Assembly: GCA_041920465.1 (NCBI GenBank)
Contig: JBHGXW010000034.1
Coordinates: forward strand, 122,901 to 186,900
Direction of reading: 5' to 3'
Length of the DNA: 64,000 nucleotides
Source: Brevibacillus_H sp041920465
Lineage (GTDB): Bacteria; Bacillota; Bacilli; Brevibacillales; Brevibacillaceae
Position numbers and translations under genes: made by a program. This document shows, in pieces, positions 1 through 7,949 of the stretch. The notes under the pieces are model-generated. The model saw only the letters and a list, made by a program, of their open reading frames with translations, did no database searches and was not told where the DNA came from. The stretch's first letter is position 1. Each line of letters starts with the position of its first letter.

Positions 1-803
1 CTCTTTTGGGCGGGGTACTGCTCAGCCTGTTGGGGGTTGACGTTCTCGGCAAGGTGCTGCATGTGGCTAACTCTATTCCGTATCTTGAAAAAATTGTGCC
101 GGGAGAAAATGAGCACGCCAAAGAAAGTCCGAAACAAACGGTTCAGAACCAGCTGTCCAGCCTGCAAGCCGAGCTGACCAAAAACAAGCAGAACGCACTA
201 ACCCTTCAGGACGAGGTAGCCAAGAAAGAAGCTACGATTCAAGCGTTGCAGAAACAAATCGAAGACCTGCAGAAGATGATGGAAGACAAGCGGGCAAGTG
301 AGGAAGAGAGACAAAAGCAATATCAGGATCTCGCCAAAATCTATACGACGATGTCCTCCCGCAATGCCGCTGCCATTATCGAGAATTTGACCAAAGAAGA
401 AGCGGTAACGGTTCTGGCCAAAATGAAGCCGGAACAACGTGCCGACATCTTAGCCAAGATGGATCCGAAAAAGGCTGCTGACATCTCCATCCTGATTAAA
501 GACACCAACATCAGTAAAGATGATGACATAGCTGCACTGCAGCAGCGTGTTCAGGTGCTCACCAAAGCGCTTAGCGAAACACGTCAGGATAGTACAAGCC
601 TTGATTCGTTGATTAATACATTTTCCCAAATGTCATCTGATGATGCAGCTTCGATCATTACAACCTTGATGAACACCAATTCCAAACGGGCGATTTCCAT
701 CCTAGCCGGTATGGGTAATGACAAAAGGGCCCAACTACTCGCATCCATAGCCAAAAAAGACGGCAACATGGCTGCACGCATTACCAGTGAGTTGCTGCGA
801 TGA
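1..803 (+). CDS. MotE/YlxF-family flagellar protein (5' end outside window)
   Basis: The reading frame is open at the left edge, so the true start lies upstream. The first visible residues look like the end of an N-terminal membrane segment. A coiled coil rich in K, E and Q follows (about residues 45-110), then two copies of an MgtE intracellular N-like helical domain (about 105-165 and 195-262), each with the pattern of ILAKM/ILAGM-type helices. This is the architecture of YlxF in the Bacillus fla/che operon and of MotE-type chaperones that act on the flagellar stator or export gate. It directly precedes fliK, as in B. subtilis. Family assignment is firm; the exact role is inferred. Confidence 0.85.
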   Translation, partial: LLGGVLLSLLGVDVLGKVLHVANSIPYLEKIVPGENEHAKESPKQTVQNQLSSLQAELTKNKQNALTLQDEVAKKEATIQALQKQIEDLQKMMEDKRASEEERQKQYQDLAKIYTTMSSRNAAAIIENLTKEEAVTVLAKMKPEQRADILAKMDPKKAADISILIKDTNISKDDDIAALQQRVQVLTKALSETRQDSTSLDSLINTFSQMSSDDAASIITTLMNTNSKRAISILAGMGNDKRAQLLASIAKKDGNMAARITSELLR

Positions 804-870
804 GGTAGAGGTTTTTTCCTCTATCTGTCGTTTCCATATGCAACTAAAAACCATTCAAGGAGGTGACGCA

Positions 871-2388
871 ATGAATGTAGCGAATCTACTAGCAACTGGC
901 ACAGCCGGCATTGATTCTTCTGCTCTAAACGGTGGAAAGAACGCCGCAGTCGATCCAGGGTTACTAGGCGCATTGTTTGCCATGCAAATGGAGAATGCCC
1001 TGGGACAAGTTCAGGTAACCAGTGTTGTACCTGAACTGAAAGGGGAAGGGGATTTTTCCAACCTGCAAGATTTACTGGCCATGTTGCAGCAAATGTTATC
1101 TGGCAGTGTGATTGTGGATGGGCAACCGCAAATTTCTGCAGATTCGGCAAGCAGCCAAACAGTAGAATCCAGCCAATCAGCAGAACCTGATACTCAACCG
1201 GTGCTTGTTACTTTCACTCCGGTGAGTCAAACCGAAACGTTTGATCCTTCCCTGGTGAAGCCAAATCCGGCGCAGCAAGAAACAGCGAAAGAATTCCGTC
1301 AACTGGTTGATTTCTTCTCCGGTCTGGTACCGAAACAGCCGAATGAGATCACCCTCGACAGCCAATCTGCCAAACCGCTTATTGCTACGTTCATGCAGAA
1401 CGGGCTGTCTCAACAAGAGGCAACGAAGTTCGTTCATTCGCTTGTCACATTTGCCCAAGCGGGTGAACAAGCGAAGCAGCCGGAGGTTCATGCCGCCGCT
1501 GAGCAAATCAGCCAGTTGTTGTCTCAACTGGGTGTGAAGACAACCGATGGCAAAGAGCTGACACCGAAGAAAGACGGCAGAACATTTGAAACAGGGTTCA
1601 AACGCACACTGATCGAGATTCCGCAAACACAACAAATAAAGCTTCAACCAACCCAAGCGGTGCAGACCAATCTCCAATTCTTGAAGATAAACAAAGCTTT
1701 ATCTTCCTATCAGGTTGAGTCGGGAGTAACCAGCAGAGCGCAATTAAACAGCTCGGCCCAGACTCCTGTCAATGTTCAGCCAATGGGAGTATCCGCCGAA
1801 CAAAAATCGGATGTTGAAACATTTAGCGTAGCCGTGCCGCAGCAGCAAACAGCACCATTGCATGCAGCACCTGCCAACCAGACTTCAGCACAAGCCAACA
1901 CATATACGGTGAGAGCCGACCAGTTTTCCCATCAAGTAACGGATCTGTTTGTCAAACAGTTAAAAGTGGGAACGCTCAAAGGCTTGACTGAAGCCAAGCT
2001 GATCCTGCACCCGCAGTCACTTGGTCAGGTTGATGTGAAGATTACCTCCCATAACGGAATGATTACGGCACAATTCTCGGTTGATAACCAAGCTGGCAAA
2101 GAGATGCTGGACAATCAGTTATCACAGCTGCGCAACGCTTTGACACAGCAGGGATTGCAGGTAGACCGTTTGGAAGTAACACAACAGCAAGCTTCGCAGC
2201 AGCAGTTCGATCTCCAACAACAGAAGGATCAGAACAAGCAGCAATCCTTTAACAGACAGCAGGAGAACAAGAAAAATGATGATAACGAGGCTGTATTCTC
2301 CATTGATCAATTGGTAGAAGGTGAGAATTCGATTTCTTCGCTTTGGAATCGAGCGCGGCTGGCTGGAAACGTCAACTTCTCCGCGTAG
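871..2388 (+). CDS. fliK: Flagellar hook-length control protein FliK
   Basis: A 505-residue protein. I chose ATG 871 because AAGGAGGTG sits 8 bases upstream; in-frame codons before it have no ribosome-binding site. The N-terminal two thirds is low-complexity, rich in Q, S, A and P, as expected of the secreted ruler part. The conserved C-terminal substrate-switch domain is at about residues 350-435 and contains LHPQSLGQVDV and the QLxxLRxxLxxQG pattern. A Gln-rich tail follows. FliK measures hook length and switches FlhB from hook to filament export; flhB is in the same operon. The next gene starts 21 bases downstream. Confidence 0.93.
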   Translation: MNVANLLATGTAGIDSSALNGGKNAAVDPGLLGALFAMQMENALGQVQVTSVVPELKGEGDFSNLQDLLAMLQQMLSGSVIVDGQPQISADSASSQTVESSQSAEPDTQPVLVTFTPVSQTETFDPSLVKPNPAQQETAKEFRQLVDFFSGLVPKQPNEITLDSQSAKPLIATFMQNGLSQQEATKFVHSLVTFAQAGEQAKQPEVHAAAEQISQLLSQLGVKTTDGKELTPKKDGRTFETGFKRTLIEIPQTQQIKLQPTQAVQTNLQFLKINKALSSYQVESGVTSRAQLNSSAQTPVNVQPMGVSAEQKSDVETFSVAVPQQQTAPLHAAPANQTSAQANTYTVRADQFSHQVTDLFVKQLKVGTLKGLTEAKLILHPQSLGQVDVKITSHNGMITAQFSVDNQAGKEMLDNQLSQLRNALTQQGLQVDRLEVTQQQASQQQFDLQQQKDQNKQQSFNRQQENKKNDDNEAVFSIDQLVEGENSISSLWNRARLAGNVNFSA

Positions 2389-2409
2389 CAAGAAGGAAGG
2401 TGAACCCTC

Positions 2410-2805
2410 ATGAACAACCAATTTCGTGTAGGACAGACGTATTTTCCTTCAAAACCGGCCGGGGTCACCAAACAACCAGCACAGCTTCCGAAGTCTGACA
2501 AACCGTTTGATCAGTGGCTGAAAGAGAGTCTGCAGATCCCTAAGGAAACACCCAAACTTTCATTTAGCCAGCATGCTCTCAACCGCTTGCAGGAACGCGG
2601 GATCGTACTCGGAGACCAAGAAATTGATCGGCTGGAAGGTGCTGTACAAAAAGCCGCAGCCAAAGGAGCCAAGGAATCGCTCATTCTGATGGATAATGTC
2701 GCTTATGTGGTCAATATCGCAAACCGTAAAGTGATTACTGCGGTAGATGACGCGCATCGGAAGGAAAACGTATTTACCAATATTGATAGCGCTGTACTTG
2801 TATAA
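2410..2805 (+). CDS. Flagellar operon protein, TIGR02530 type
   Basis: A 131-residue soluble protein preceded by AGAAGGAAGGTG. The central part (about residues 50-120) has the SQHALNRLQERGI motif and the pattern LILMDNVAYVVNIANRKVITA, broken here by description: a helix-rich start followed by two predicted strands. That pattern belongs to the small flagellar-operon family TIGR02530, usually found between flgD and flgE in Bacilli and Clostridia. Its biochemical role is not established. Here it directly follows fliK, with no flgD between them. The product may be a regulator or chaperone of hook assembly; that is only inference from position. Confidence 0.8.
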   Translation: MNNQFRVGQTYFPSKPAGVTKQPAQLPKSDKPFDQWLKESLQIPKETPKLSFSQHALNRLQERGIVLGDQEIDRLEGAVQKAAAKGAKESLILMDNVAYVVNIANRKVITAVDDAHRKENVFTNIDSAVLV

Positions 2806-2872
2806 GGGCCGGCCCTCCTGGAGGAAGCCCTATGGTTACCGACTGACTGAGGTAACAAGTTGGATCATAGAG
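2806..2872 (+). promoter_or_regulatory. Structured leader before flgE
   Basis: Right after the upstream stop codon comes the 10-base palindrome GGGCCGGCCC (2806-2815). A hairpin follows in which CTATG (2830-2834) and GTTACC (2835-2840) can pair with GGTAAC (2851-2856) and CATAG (2866-2870). The AGGAGG of flgE starts at 2871, directly after the stem. No U-tract follows, so it is not an ordinary terminator. It may be an mRNA processing or translation-control element. Confidence 0.45.
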
Positions 2873-2883
2873 GAGGTTATATA

Positions 2884-3705
2884 ATGCTTCGATCTTTGTA
2901 TTCTGGTGTCTCAGGAATGCGCGGATTTCAAACAAAACTTGACGTTATCGGCAACAACATTGCCAACGTTAACACAACAGGCTTTAAAAAGAGCCGTGTG
3001 GTATTCCAAGATATTTTGAGTCAAAATATTGCCGGTGCAACGGCTCCTTCCGGTGATGGAATGGGTGGTGTCAACCCGCGACAAGTTGGTCTTGGCGTTC
3101 AAACTGCGGCAATCGACGTGGTTCACACACCTGGTTCTCCGATGACGACAAACCTGGGAACTGACCTCTCGATTGAGGGGGACGGATTCTTCGTTGTAAG
3201 CAATGACGGGGGAACCACCAAGTTTTTGACTCGGGCTGGTAACTTCACCCGTGACGGAGAAGGCTTCCTGGTGAACTCTCAAGGGTATCAGGTACTGGAC
3301 AGCGGCGGCGCTCCAATCCAGATTCCGCGAGATACCGTAGCTTCTTTCTCTTTTGGAAAAGACGGAAGCATCGTGGCTTATGACTCGGCTGGTCAGAAGG
3401 TGGATATCGGTTCCGGTTTCATCGGGGTTGCAATGGTAAGCAATCCGGGAGGTCTTAAAAAGCTGGGGAACTCTCTTTATCAAATGACGGAGAACGTCGA
3501 TCCAGGACAATCCTTGGAGGTTAATCCGGTGACACCAAGCCAGGCAAACTCAGCCATCATCGCTGGTACTCTCGAAATGTCCAACGTTGATTTGCAAGAA
3601 GAGTTTACCGAAATGATCGTGGCTCAGCGTGGTTTCCAGGCCAATTCCCGTATTATTACCACTTCGGATTCTATCCTGGAGGAATTGATCAATCTGAAGC
3701 GCTAA
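2884..3705 (+). CDS. flgE: Flagellar hook protein FlgE
   Basis: A 273-residue protein starting at ATG 2884 behind AGGAGGTTATATA. The N-terminus (LRSLYSGVSGM, then NNIANVNTTGFKKSR) is the D0 signature of rod and hook proteins. The C-terminus (EFTEMIVAQRGFQANSRII) is the matching D0 helix. Length agrees with the short B. subtilis FlgE (264 residues) rather than the roughly 400-residue enterobacterial one; older annotations call this gene flgG. It forms the universal joint between rod and filament, assembled outside the cell and measured by FliK. Distal-rod FlgG is the nearest alternative, but position favours hook protein. Confidence 0.88.
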   Translation: MLRSLYSGVSGMRGFQTKLDVIGNNIANVNTTGFKKSRVVFQDILSQNIAGATAPSGDGMGGVNPRQVGLGVQTAAIDVVHTPGSPMTTNLGTDLSIEGDGFFVVSNDGGTTKFLTRAGNFTRDGEGFLVNSQGYQVLDSGGAPIQIPRDTVASFSFGKDGSIVAYDSAGQKVDIGSGFIGVAMVSNPGGLKKLGNSLYQMTENVDPGQSLEVNPVTPSQANSAIIAGTLEMSNVDLQEEFTEMIVAQRGFQANSRIITTSDSILEELINLKR

Positions 3706-3734
3706 TTAATGTGTGGTTGATTGTTGAGACTTGC

Positions 3735-3756
3735 GGGAGAGAAGCAATTCTCTCCC
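3735..3756 (+). promoter_or_regulatory. GCAA-loop hairpin between flgE and swrD
   Basis: A perfect 9-base-pair stem, GGGAGAGAA pairing with TTCTCTCCC, closed by a GCAA (GNRA-type) tetraloop. It is not followed by a run of T, so it is probably not an intrinsic terminator. A stable 3' hairpin here could protect the abundant flgE message or mark a processing site. That function is inference. Confidence 0.5.
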
Positions 3757-3782
3757 CAAGGCTTAACTGAAAGGAGTTCGGC

Positions 3783-4004
3783 ATGATCCGATTAACCCGT
3801 TTCAACGGAATCCAGTTCTATCTGAATATCACTCACATTGAAACGGTAGAGGCGACTCCTGACACGGTCATTACGTTGACCAACGGAAAGAAGTTTATCG
3901 TGAAAGAGGATGCGCAAGAAGTGGCCGCGCGAATCAATTCGTTTTATCAGTCGGTCCCTTTGGCTACCGTGGTTCCACGTCCACTGGACGAAATCAATGA
4001 ATAG
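3783..4004 (+). CDS. swrD: FlbD/SwrD-family flagellar protein
   Basis: A 73-residue protein with GAAAGGAGT upstream of ATG 3783. It begins MIRLTRFNG and contains the pattern ITLTNGKKFIVKE typical of the FlbD family (B. subtilis YlzI, named SwrD). Family knowledge: SwrD increases flagellar stator power and supports swarming in B. subtilis. It lies between flgE and fliL, the conserved position; fliL begins 13 bases after its stop. No membrane segment is visible. Family and context agree. Confidence 0.88.
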   Translation: MIRLTRFNGIQFYLNITHIETVEATPDTVITLTNGKKFIVKEDAQEVAARINSFYQSVPLATVVPRPLDEINE

Positions 4005-4017
4005 CGGGAGGCTACCC

Positions 4018-4467
4018 ATGTTTCAGAATAAGCTGTTTAATATGGCACTAATCATTATCATTTCCATCACCCTACTTGGTGTTGTGGCCTTCGTTCTCTG
4101 GCAAACCTACCTTGCTCCGACATCAGGTGATCACGCGGCCAAGGAACAACCGGTCCTTACTGCTGATGAGATGGTGAACTACACGATTGATACAGGTGAA
4201 ATTACCACCAACCTGTTAACCAACAATTACATCATTGTCAGGTTCAGTATCACCGCGGACAGTAAAGAAGCAAAGGAAGAGCTGGAGAAACGTTCTCCTC
4301 AAGTCAACCAAATCATCATCAAAACCTTGGCGGGACTTACACCGGATGATATTAAAGGAACAGAAGGACTTAACAAGCTGGAAGCGAAAATTATGAATCA
4401 AATCAGTTCCATCTTGCAAGAGGGCAAAATCGTCCAGGTGATTACCACCAAAAGAGTAATGCAGTAA
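4018..4467 (+). CDS. fliL: Flagellar basal body-associated protein FliL
   Basis: A 149-residue protein. ATG 4018 is preceded by GCGGGAGGCTACCC. One N-terminal membrane segment (about residues 8-28, LIIIISITLLGVVAFVLW) is followed by an extracytoplasmic domain with the FliL pattern (YTIDTGEITTNL; RFSI; QIIIKTLAG; QISSIL). FliL surrounds stator units next to the basal body and supports torque generation. A longer in-frame start inside swrD is possible but would put charged residues before the membrane segment and lacks a ribosome-binding site. It precedes fliM by 43 bases. Confidence 0.92.
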   Translation: MFQNKLFNMALIIIISITLLGVVAFVLWQTYLAPTSGDHAAKEQPVLTADEMVNYTIDTGEITTNLLTNNYIIVRFSITADSKEAKEELEKRSPQVNQIIIKTLAGLTPDDIKGTEGLNKLEAKIMNQISSILQEGKIVQVITTKRVMQ

Positions 4468-4510
4468 GATCAACAGGTGGGTAAATACATAAGTAGGGGA
4501 GGTGACCAAA

Positions 4511-5506
4511 ATGGCCGAGGTTCTCTCACAGAGTGAGATTGATGCTCTGTTAGCCGCTCTCTCATCAGGAGAGATGGACGCTAATGAGCTGAAAAAAGAA
4601 GAAACAGAGCGAAAGGTAAAAGTATACGATTTTAAACGGGCCTTACGCTTTTCCAAAGATCAAATTCGCGGACTTACCAGGATTCATGAAAACTATGCTC
4701 GACTGCTCACAACCTATTTTTCTGCTCAGCTTCGGACCTTCGTGCAGATAAACGTCGCCTCAGTGGATCAGCTACCATATGACGAATTTATTCGTTCCAT
4801 TCCGAAAATGACGATTCTAAACATTTTTGAGGCACCTCCTTTAGAAGGACGCATGGTAATGGAGGTTAATCCCAACATTGCCTATGCGATGTTAGACCGT
4901 CTGCTTGGCGGGCAAGGAACGATTCCGGCGAAAATGGGTGCTTTGACGGAGATTGAAACAACCGTCATGGAACGAGTATTTAGTAAAGCATTAGACAGTT
5001 TTCATGAAGCATGGAAACAAATTATTGAAATGGATCCCTATCTCGAAGTGCTCGAGATGAATCCGCAATTTATGCAGATTGTCTCCCCGAACGAGATTGT
5101 GGCTGTTATCTCATTCAGCACCAAGATTGGCGATACAACCGGGATGATCAATTTGTGTCTACCGCATGTCGTACTCGAACCGATCATGCCCAAGTTATCC
5201 GGACAGTACTGGTTCTCCTCTCAACGGAAAACCCGTGATGAAGCGGAGAGATTGCAATTGGAAGAGCGGGTTAAATCCGCAAAGCTCCCGATTATTGCCG
5301 AGCTGGGAACTGCAACAATTACTGTACGCGACTTGCTCAGCTTGTCTCAAGGAGATGTTATTCAACTGGATCAATCGATTGACACCAAACTGCAGGTCAA
5401 GGTTGGCGAACGCCTGAAATTCTTAGGTCAGCCTGGCACAATGAAAGGCAGAGTAGCCGTACAAGTTGATGAAGTCGTAGAGGAAGGGGAGGAGAACTAT
5501 GAGTAG
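4511..5506 (+). CDS. fliM: Flagellar motor switch protein FliM
   Basis: A 331-residue protein, matching the 332 residues of B. subtilis FliM. ATG 4511 has GGGGAGGTG 6 bases upstream; the in-frame GTG at 4502 lies within that ribosome-binding site and is unlikely to be used. The N-terminal LSQSEIDALL is the CheY-P binding peptide. The middle domain (about 45-230) is CheC-like, and the C-terminal SpoA/FliN-like domain is about 250-325. It forms the C-ring of the motor with FliG and FliY. The stop overlaps the fliY start by 8 bases. Confidence 0.97.
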   Translation: MAEVLSQSEIDALLAALSSGEMDANELKKEETERKVKVYDFKRALRFSKDQIRGLTRIHENYARLLTTYFSAQLRTFVQINVASVDQLPYDEFIRSIPKMTILNIFEAPPLEGRMVMEVNPNIAYAMLDRLLGGQGTIPAKMGALTEIETTVMERVFSKALDSFHEAWKQIIEMDPYLEVLEMNPQFMQIVSPNEIVAVISFSTKIGDTTGMINLCLPHVVLEPIMPKLSGQYWFSSQRKTRDEAERLQLEERVKSAKLPIIAELGTATITVRDLLSLSQGDVIQLDQSIDTKLQVKVGERLKFLGQPGTMKGRVAVQVDEVVEEGEENYE

Positions 5507-6854
5507 AGATATGCTGTCTCAAGACGAGATTGACGCGTTGCTTCGAGCGAACAACTTGTCGGGCGATGAAGAAGCTTCCGACGAAGGCAACGTTGACAAC
5601 TTTTTGACCGCTTTCGAGCAAGATGCTTTGGGTGAAATAGGAAATATCTCTTTTGGCAGCGCAGCAACCGCATTATCGACGCTGTTGAATCAGAAGGTTG
5701 ATATTACGACTCCTACTGTTTCTACAATCCGGCGAAGTTCATTGGAAAATGAATTTCCACGTCCCCATGTAGCGGTTCATGTAGAATATACAGATGGATT
5801 TAAAGGAATTAATCTTCTTGTCATTCGCGTAGAAGATGCCGCTGTTATTGCCGATTTGATGATGGGCGGATCAGGCAGACCCGAAACAACGGAACTGTCA
5901 GAACTGCATTTGAGTGCGGTGCAAGAGGCAATGAACCAAATGATGGGCTCTGCCGCCACTTCGATGTCGACGATCTTCAACAAGTTTGTAAACATTACAC
6001 CGCCAGGCATTGATGTAATGGACCTTGCACAAGGAATCGGCGACGAGAATATCCCTCAGGAGGATACGCTCATCAAAATCTCGTTCCGCTTAAAAGTGGG
6101 GGATCACGGCGAGTTGATTGACTCATCCATTATGCAGCTCTTGCCGGTTCCATTTGCGAAACAGATGATTGATATGTTGATGGGGACCGGAGATGTTCAA
6201 GAGAGCGCCTCAGCCAGTGACTCAGCCAGCGCTCCGGCAGCGCCGGCACCTGAGCCTGCTCAAAGTCCTGCGGCAGCATCGGCGACACCAACGGCACATT
6301 CACAGGCACAGTCGCAGGCGCCTCAACAGCCTCCGATGAGCCCGCCTGTCCAAGGTGCTCCGACGGCAGGCGATCCGTACGCGGCTTTTGGTTATCCGAT
6401 GCAGCCACCGATTCCGGGATATCCGCCGTATCCGTATCCACCCTACCCATATCCGCCGCAATATCAGCAGCCGCCAATGCCTCCGCAGCCGCAGCCGCAG
6501 CACTATGGTGGACAAGGTAGCGTAAATAATCAAGCAAACGTGAAACCGGCGCAGTTCTCGCAATTCGGTGCTGTACCGGGTACTTATATGGATGAACAAA
6601 ACCTGGGTCTGCTTTTGGACATTCCGCTTCAGGTGACGGTAGAGCTTGGCCGCACGAAAAAATTGATCAAGGAAATACTCGAGCTATCACCAGGTTCGAT
6701 CATCCAGTTGGACAAACTGGCGGGTGAGCCTGTGGATATTCTCGTAAACAATAAACTGATCGCCAAAGGCGAAGTAGTGGTAATTGATGAGAACTTTGGG
6801 GTTCGCGTCACAGATATCATCAGCCAGTGGGATCGAGTTCAAAAGCTGCAGTAA
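5499..6854 (+). CDS. fliY: Flagellar motor switch phosphatase FliY (FliN-type)
   Basis: A 451-residue protein, longer than the 378-residue B. subtilis FliY. It starts with the CheY-P binding peptide (LSQDEIDALLRANN). A CheC-like phosphatase domain follows with two active-site helices (ALGEIGNISFG near 45 and AVQEAMNQMMG near 145). A long linker (about 230-355) is rich in A, S, P, then Q, and contains PPYPYPP-type runs. The C-terminal FliN/SpoA domain is about 365-448. FliY dephosphorylates CheY-P at the switch and replaces FliN in the C-ring. The linker is the odd feature. Ribosome-binding site GGGGAGGAG overlaps the end of fliM. Confidence 0.96.
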   Translation: MSRDMLSQDEIDALLRANNLSGDEEASDEGNVDNFLTAFEQDALGEIGNISFGSAATALSTLLNQKVDITTPTVSTIRRSSLENEFPRPHVAVHVEYTDGFKGINLLVIRVEDAAVIADLMMGGSGRPETTELSELHLSAVQEAMNQMMGSAATSMSTIFNKFVNITPPGIDVMDLAQGIGDENIPQEDTLIKISFRLKVGDHGELIDSSIMQLLPVPFAKQMIDMLMGTGDVQESASASDSASAPAAPAPEPAQSPAAASATPTAHSQAQSQAPQQPPMSPPVQGAPTAGDPYAAFGYPMQPPIPGYPPYPYPPYPYPPQYQQPPMPPQPQPQHYGGQGSVNNQANVKPAQFSQFGAVPGTYMDEQNLGLLLDIPLQVTVELGRTKKLIKEILELSPGSIIQLDKLAGEPVDILVNNKLIAKGEVVVIDENFGVRVTDIISQWDRVQKLQ

Positions 6855-6885
6855 TATTTTCATTTTTTAAGGGAGGATACCTTTC

Positions 6886-7248
6886 ATGTCTAACAAAGTT
6901 TTAATCGTTGATGATGCCGCATTTATGAGAATGATGATCAAGGAGATTCTGACCAAGAATGGATACACCGTTGTGGGCGAAGCAAGTGATGGAGCGCAAG
7001 CGGTTGAGAAGTATAAGGAATTGGGCCCTGATCTCGTCACAATGGATATTACCATGCCGGAAATGGATGGAATTACTGCTCTTAAAGAAATCAAGAAAAT
7101 TGATCCGAATGCACGCATTATCATGTGTTCAGCAATGGGGCAGCAGGCGATGGTTATTGATGCCATTCAGGCAGGCGCGAAAGATTTTATTGTAAAACCA
7201 TTCCAAGCAGATCGTGTAATCGAAGCGATCAAGAAAACGTTAGGATAA
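6886..7248 (+). CDS. cheY: Chemotaxis response regulator CheY
   Basis: A 120-residue single receiver domain. Acid pocket D9-D10, phosphoacceptor D54 (VTMDITMP), S82 (IIMCSAMG) and K104 (FIVKPF) are all present. There is no output domain. CheA phosphorylates it; CheY-P binds the N-termini of FliM and FliY to change rotation. CheC, CheD and FliY, which control its dephosphorylation in Bacillus, are in the same operon. AAGGGAGG lies upstream of the ATG. Confidence 0.97.
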   Translation: MSNKVLIVDDAAFMRMMIKEILTKNGYTVVGEASDGAQAVEKYKELGPDLVTMDITMPEMDGITALKEIKKIDPNARIIMCSAMGQQAMVIDAIQAGAKDFIVKPFQADRVIEAIKKTLG

Positions 7249-7253
7249 AAGAC

Positions 7254-7949
7254 ATGAAACGCATCCAGGCAGGGCCGTTCTCGCTTATTCTTCTTTGTGC
7301 CGTGCTGCTGCTAAGTTGTTTGGCTCCATCCTATTCCTATGCCGATGAAGGGAAATCAGTCGCCGACGCGCTCAAAAGCGGAGGGATTTCCTCCACGGTG
7401 CCTAACGGTCAACAGAGCGGAAACAACTCATCTTCGGTGGACACGTTTAGCAAGACGAGCGGTTGGAATTTTGTTTTTCAGGTGATCTTTTCACTTGGAC
7501 TCATCGTGGTATTAATCTATGTTCTATTGCGTTTTTTAGGCAACAAGCAATCGGGCAACTTGAATCAAAACGGTCCGTTCAAAGTTTTGTCATCCCTGCC
7601 GCTTGGCAACGGCAAAACCTTGCAGATTGTGATGATCGCCGATTCTCTTTACATTCTGGGAATTGGTAATGATGTCCAATTGATTCGCCATATCCCCAAC
7701 GGGGAAGAAGCCGATCTCATCCTTTCAGAAATTGAAATGAGCCCGGCAAATCAAGGGTTTCTTTTTTCCTTATTCCCATTTTTGAAAAAAAGAGATCAGC
7801 AGGAGCAGGACTTTATTGTGGAACATCAACAGTTGAGCGGTACATTCGAGCAGTTGCTGGAGCAAAAATGGGATGAAGTGAAGCAGTCCCAAGTGAAAAC
7901 AACCAACTGGACGAATCGAAACAACAATCATCGAGGGGAAGACCTATGA
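7254..7949 (+). CDS. fliO: Flagellar export apparatus protein FliO (FliZ)
   Basis: A 231-residue protein starting 5 bases after cheY. It has a cleavable-looking signal peptide (residues 1-30, ending PSYSYA) and one membrane segment at about 77-98 (VIFSLGLIVVLIYVLLRF). A cytoplasmic FliO domain follows (about 105-160: FKVLSSLPLGNGKTLQIV, LYILGIGNDV). The C-terminal 70 residues are charged. B. subtilis calls it FliZ; it assists assembly of the FliPQR export gate. Its stop overlaps the fliP start (ATGA). Confidence 0.88.
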   Translation: MKRIQAGPFSLILLCAVLLLSCLAPSYSYADEGKSVADALKSGGISSTVPNGQQSGNNSSSVDTFSKTSGWNFVFQVIFSLGLIVVLIYVLLRFLGNKQSGNLNQNGPFKVLSSLPLGNGKTLQIVMIADSLYILGIGNDVQLIRHIPNGEEADLILSEIEMSPANQGFLFSLFPFLKKRDQQEQDFIVEHQQLSGTFEQLLEQKWDEVKQSQVKTTNWTNRNNNHRGEDL

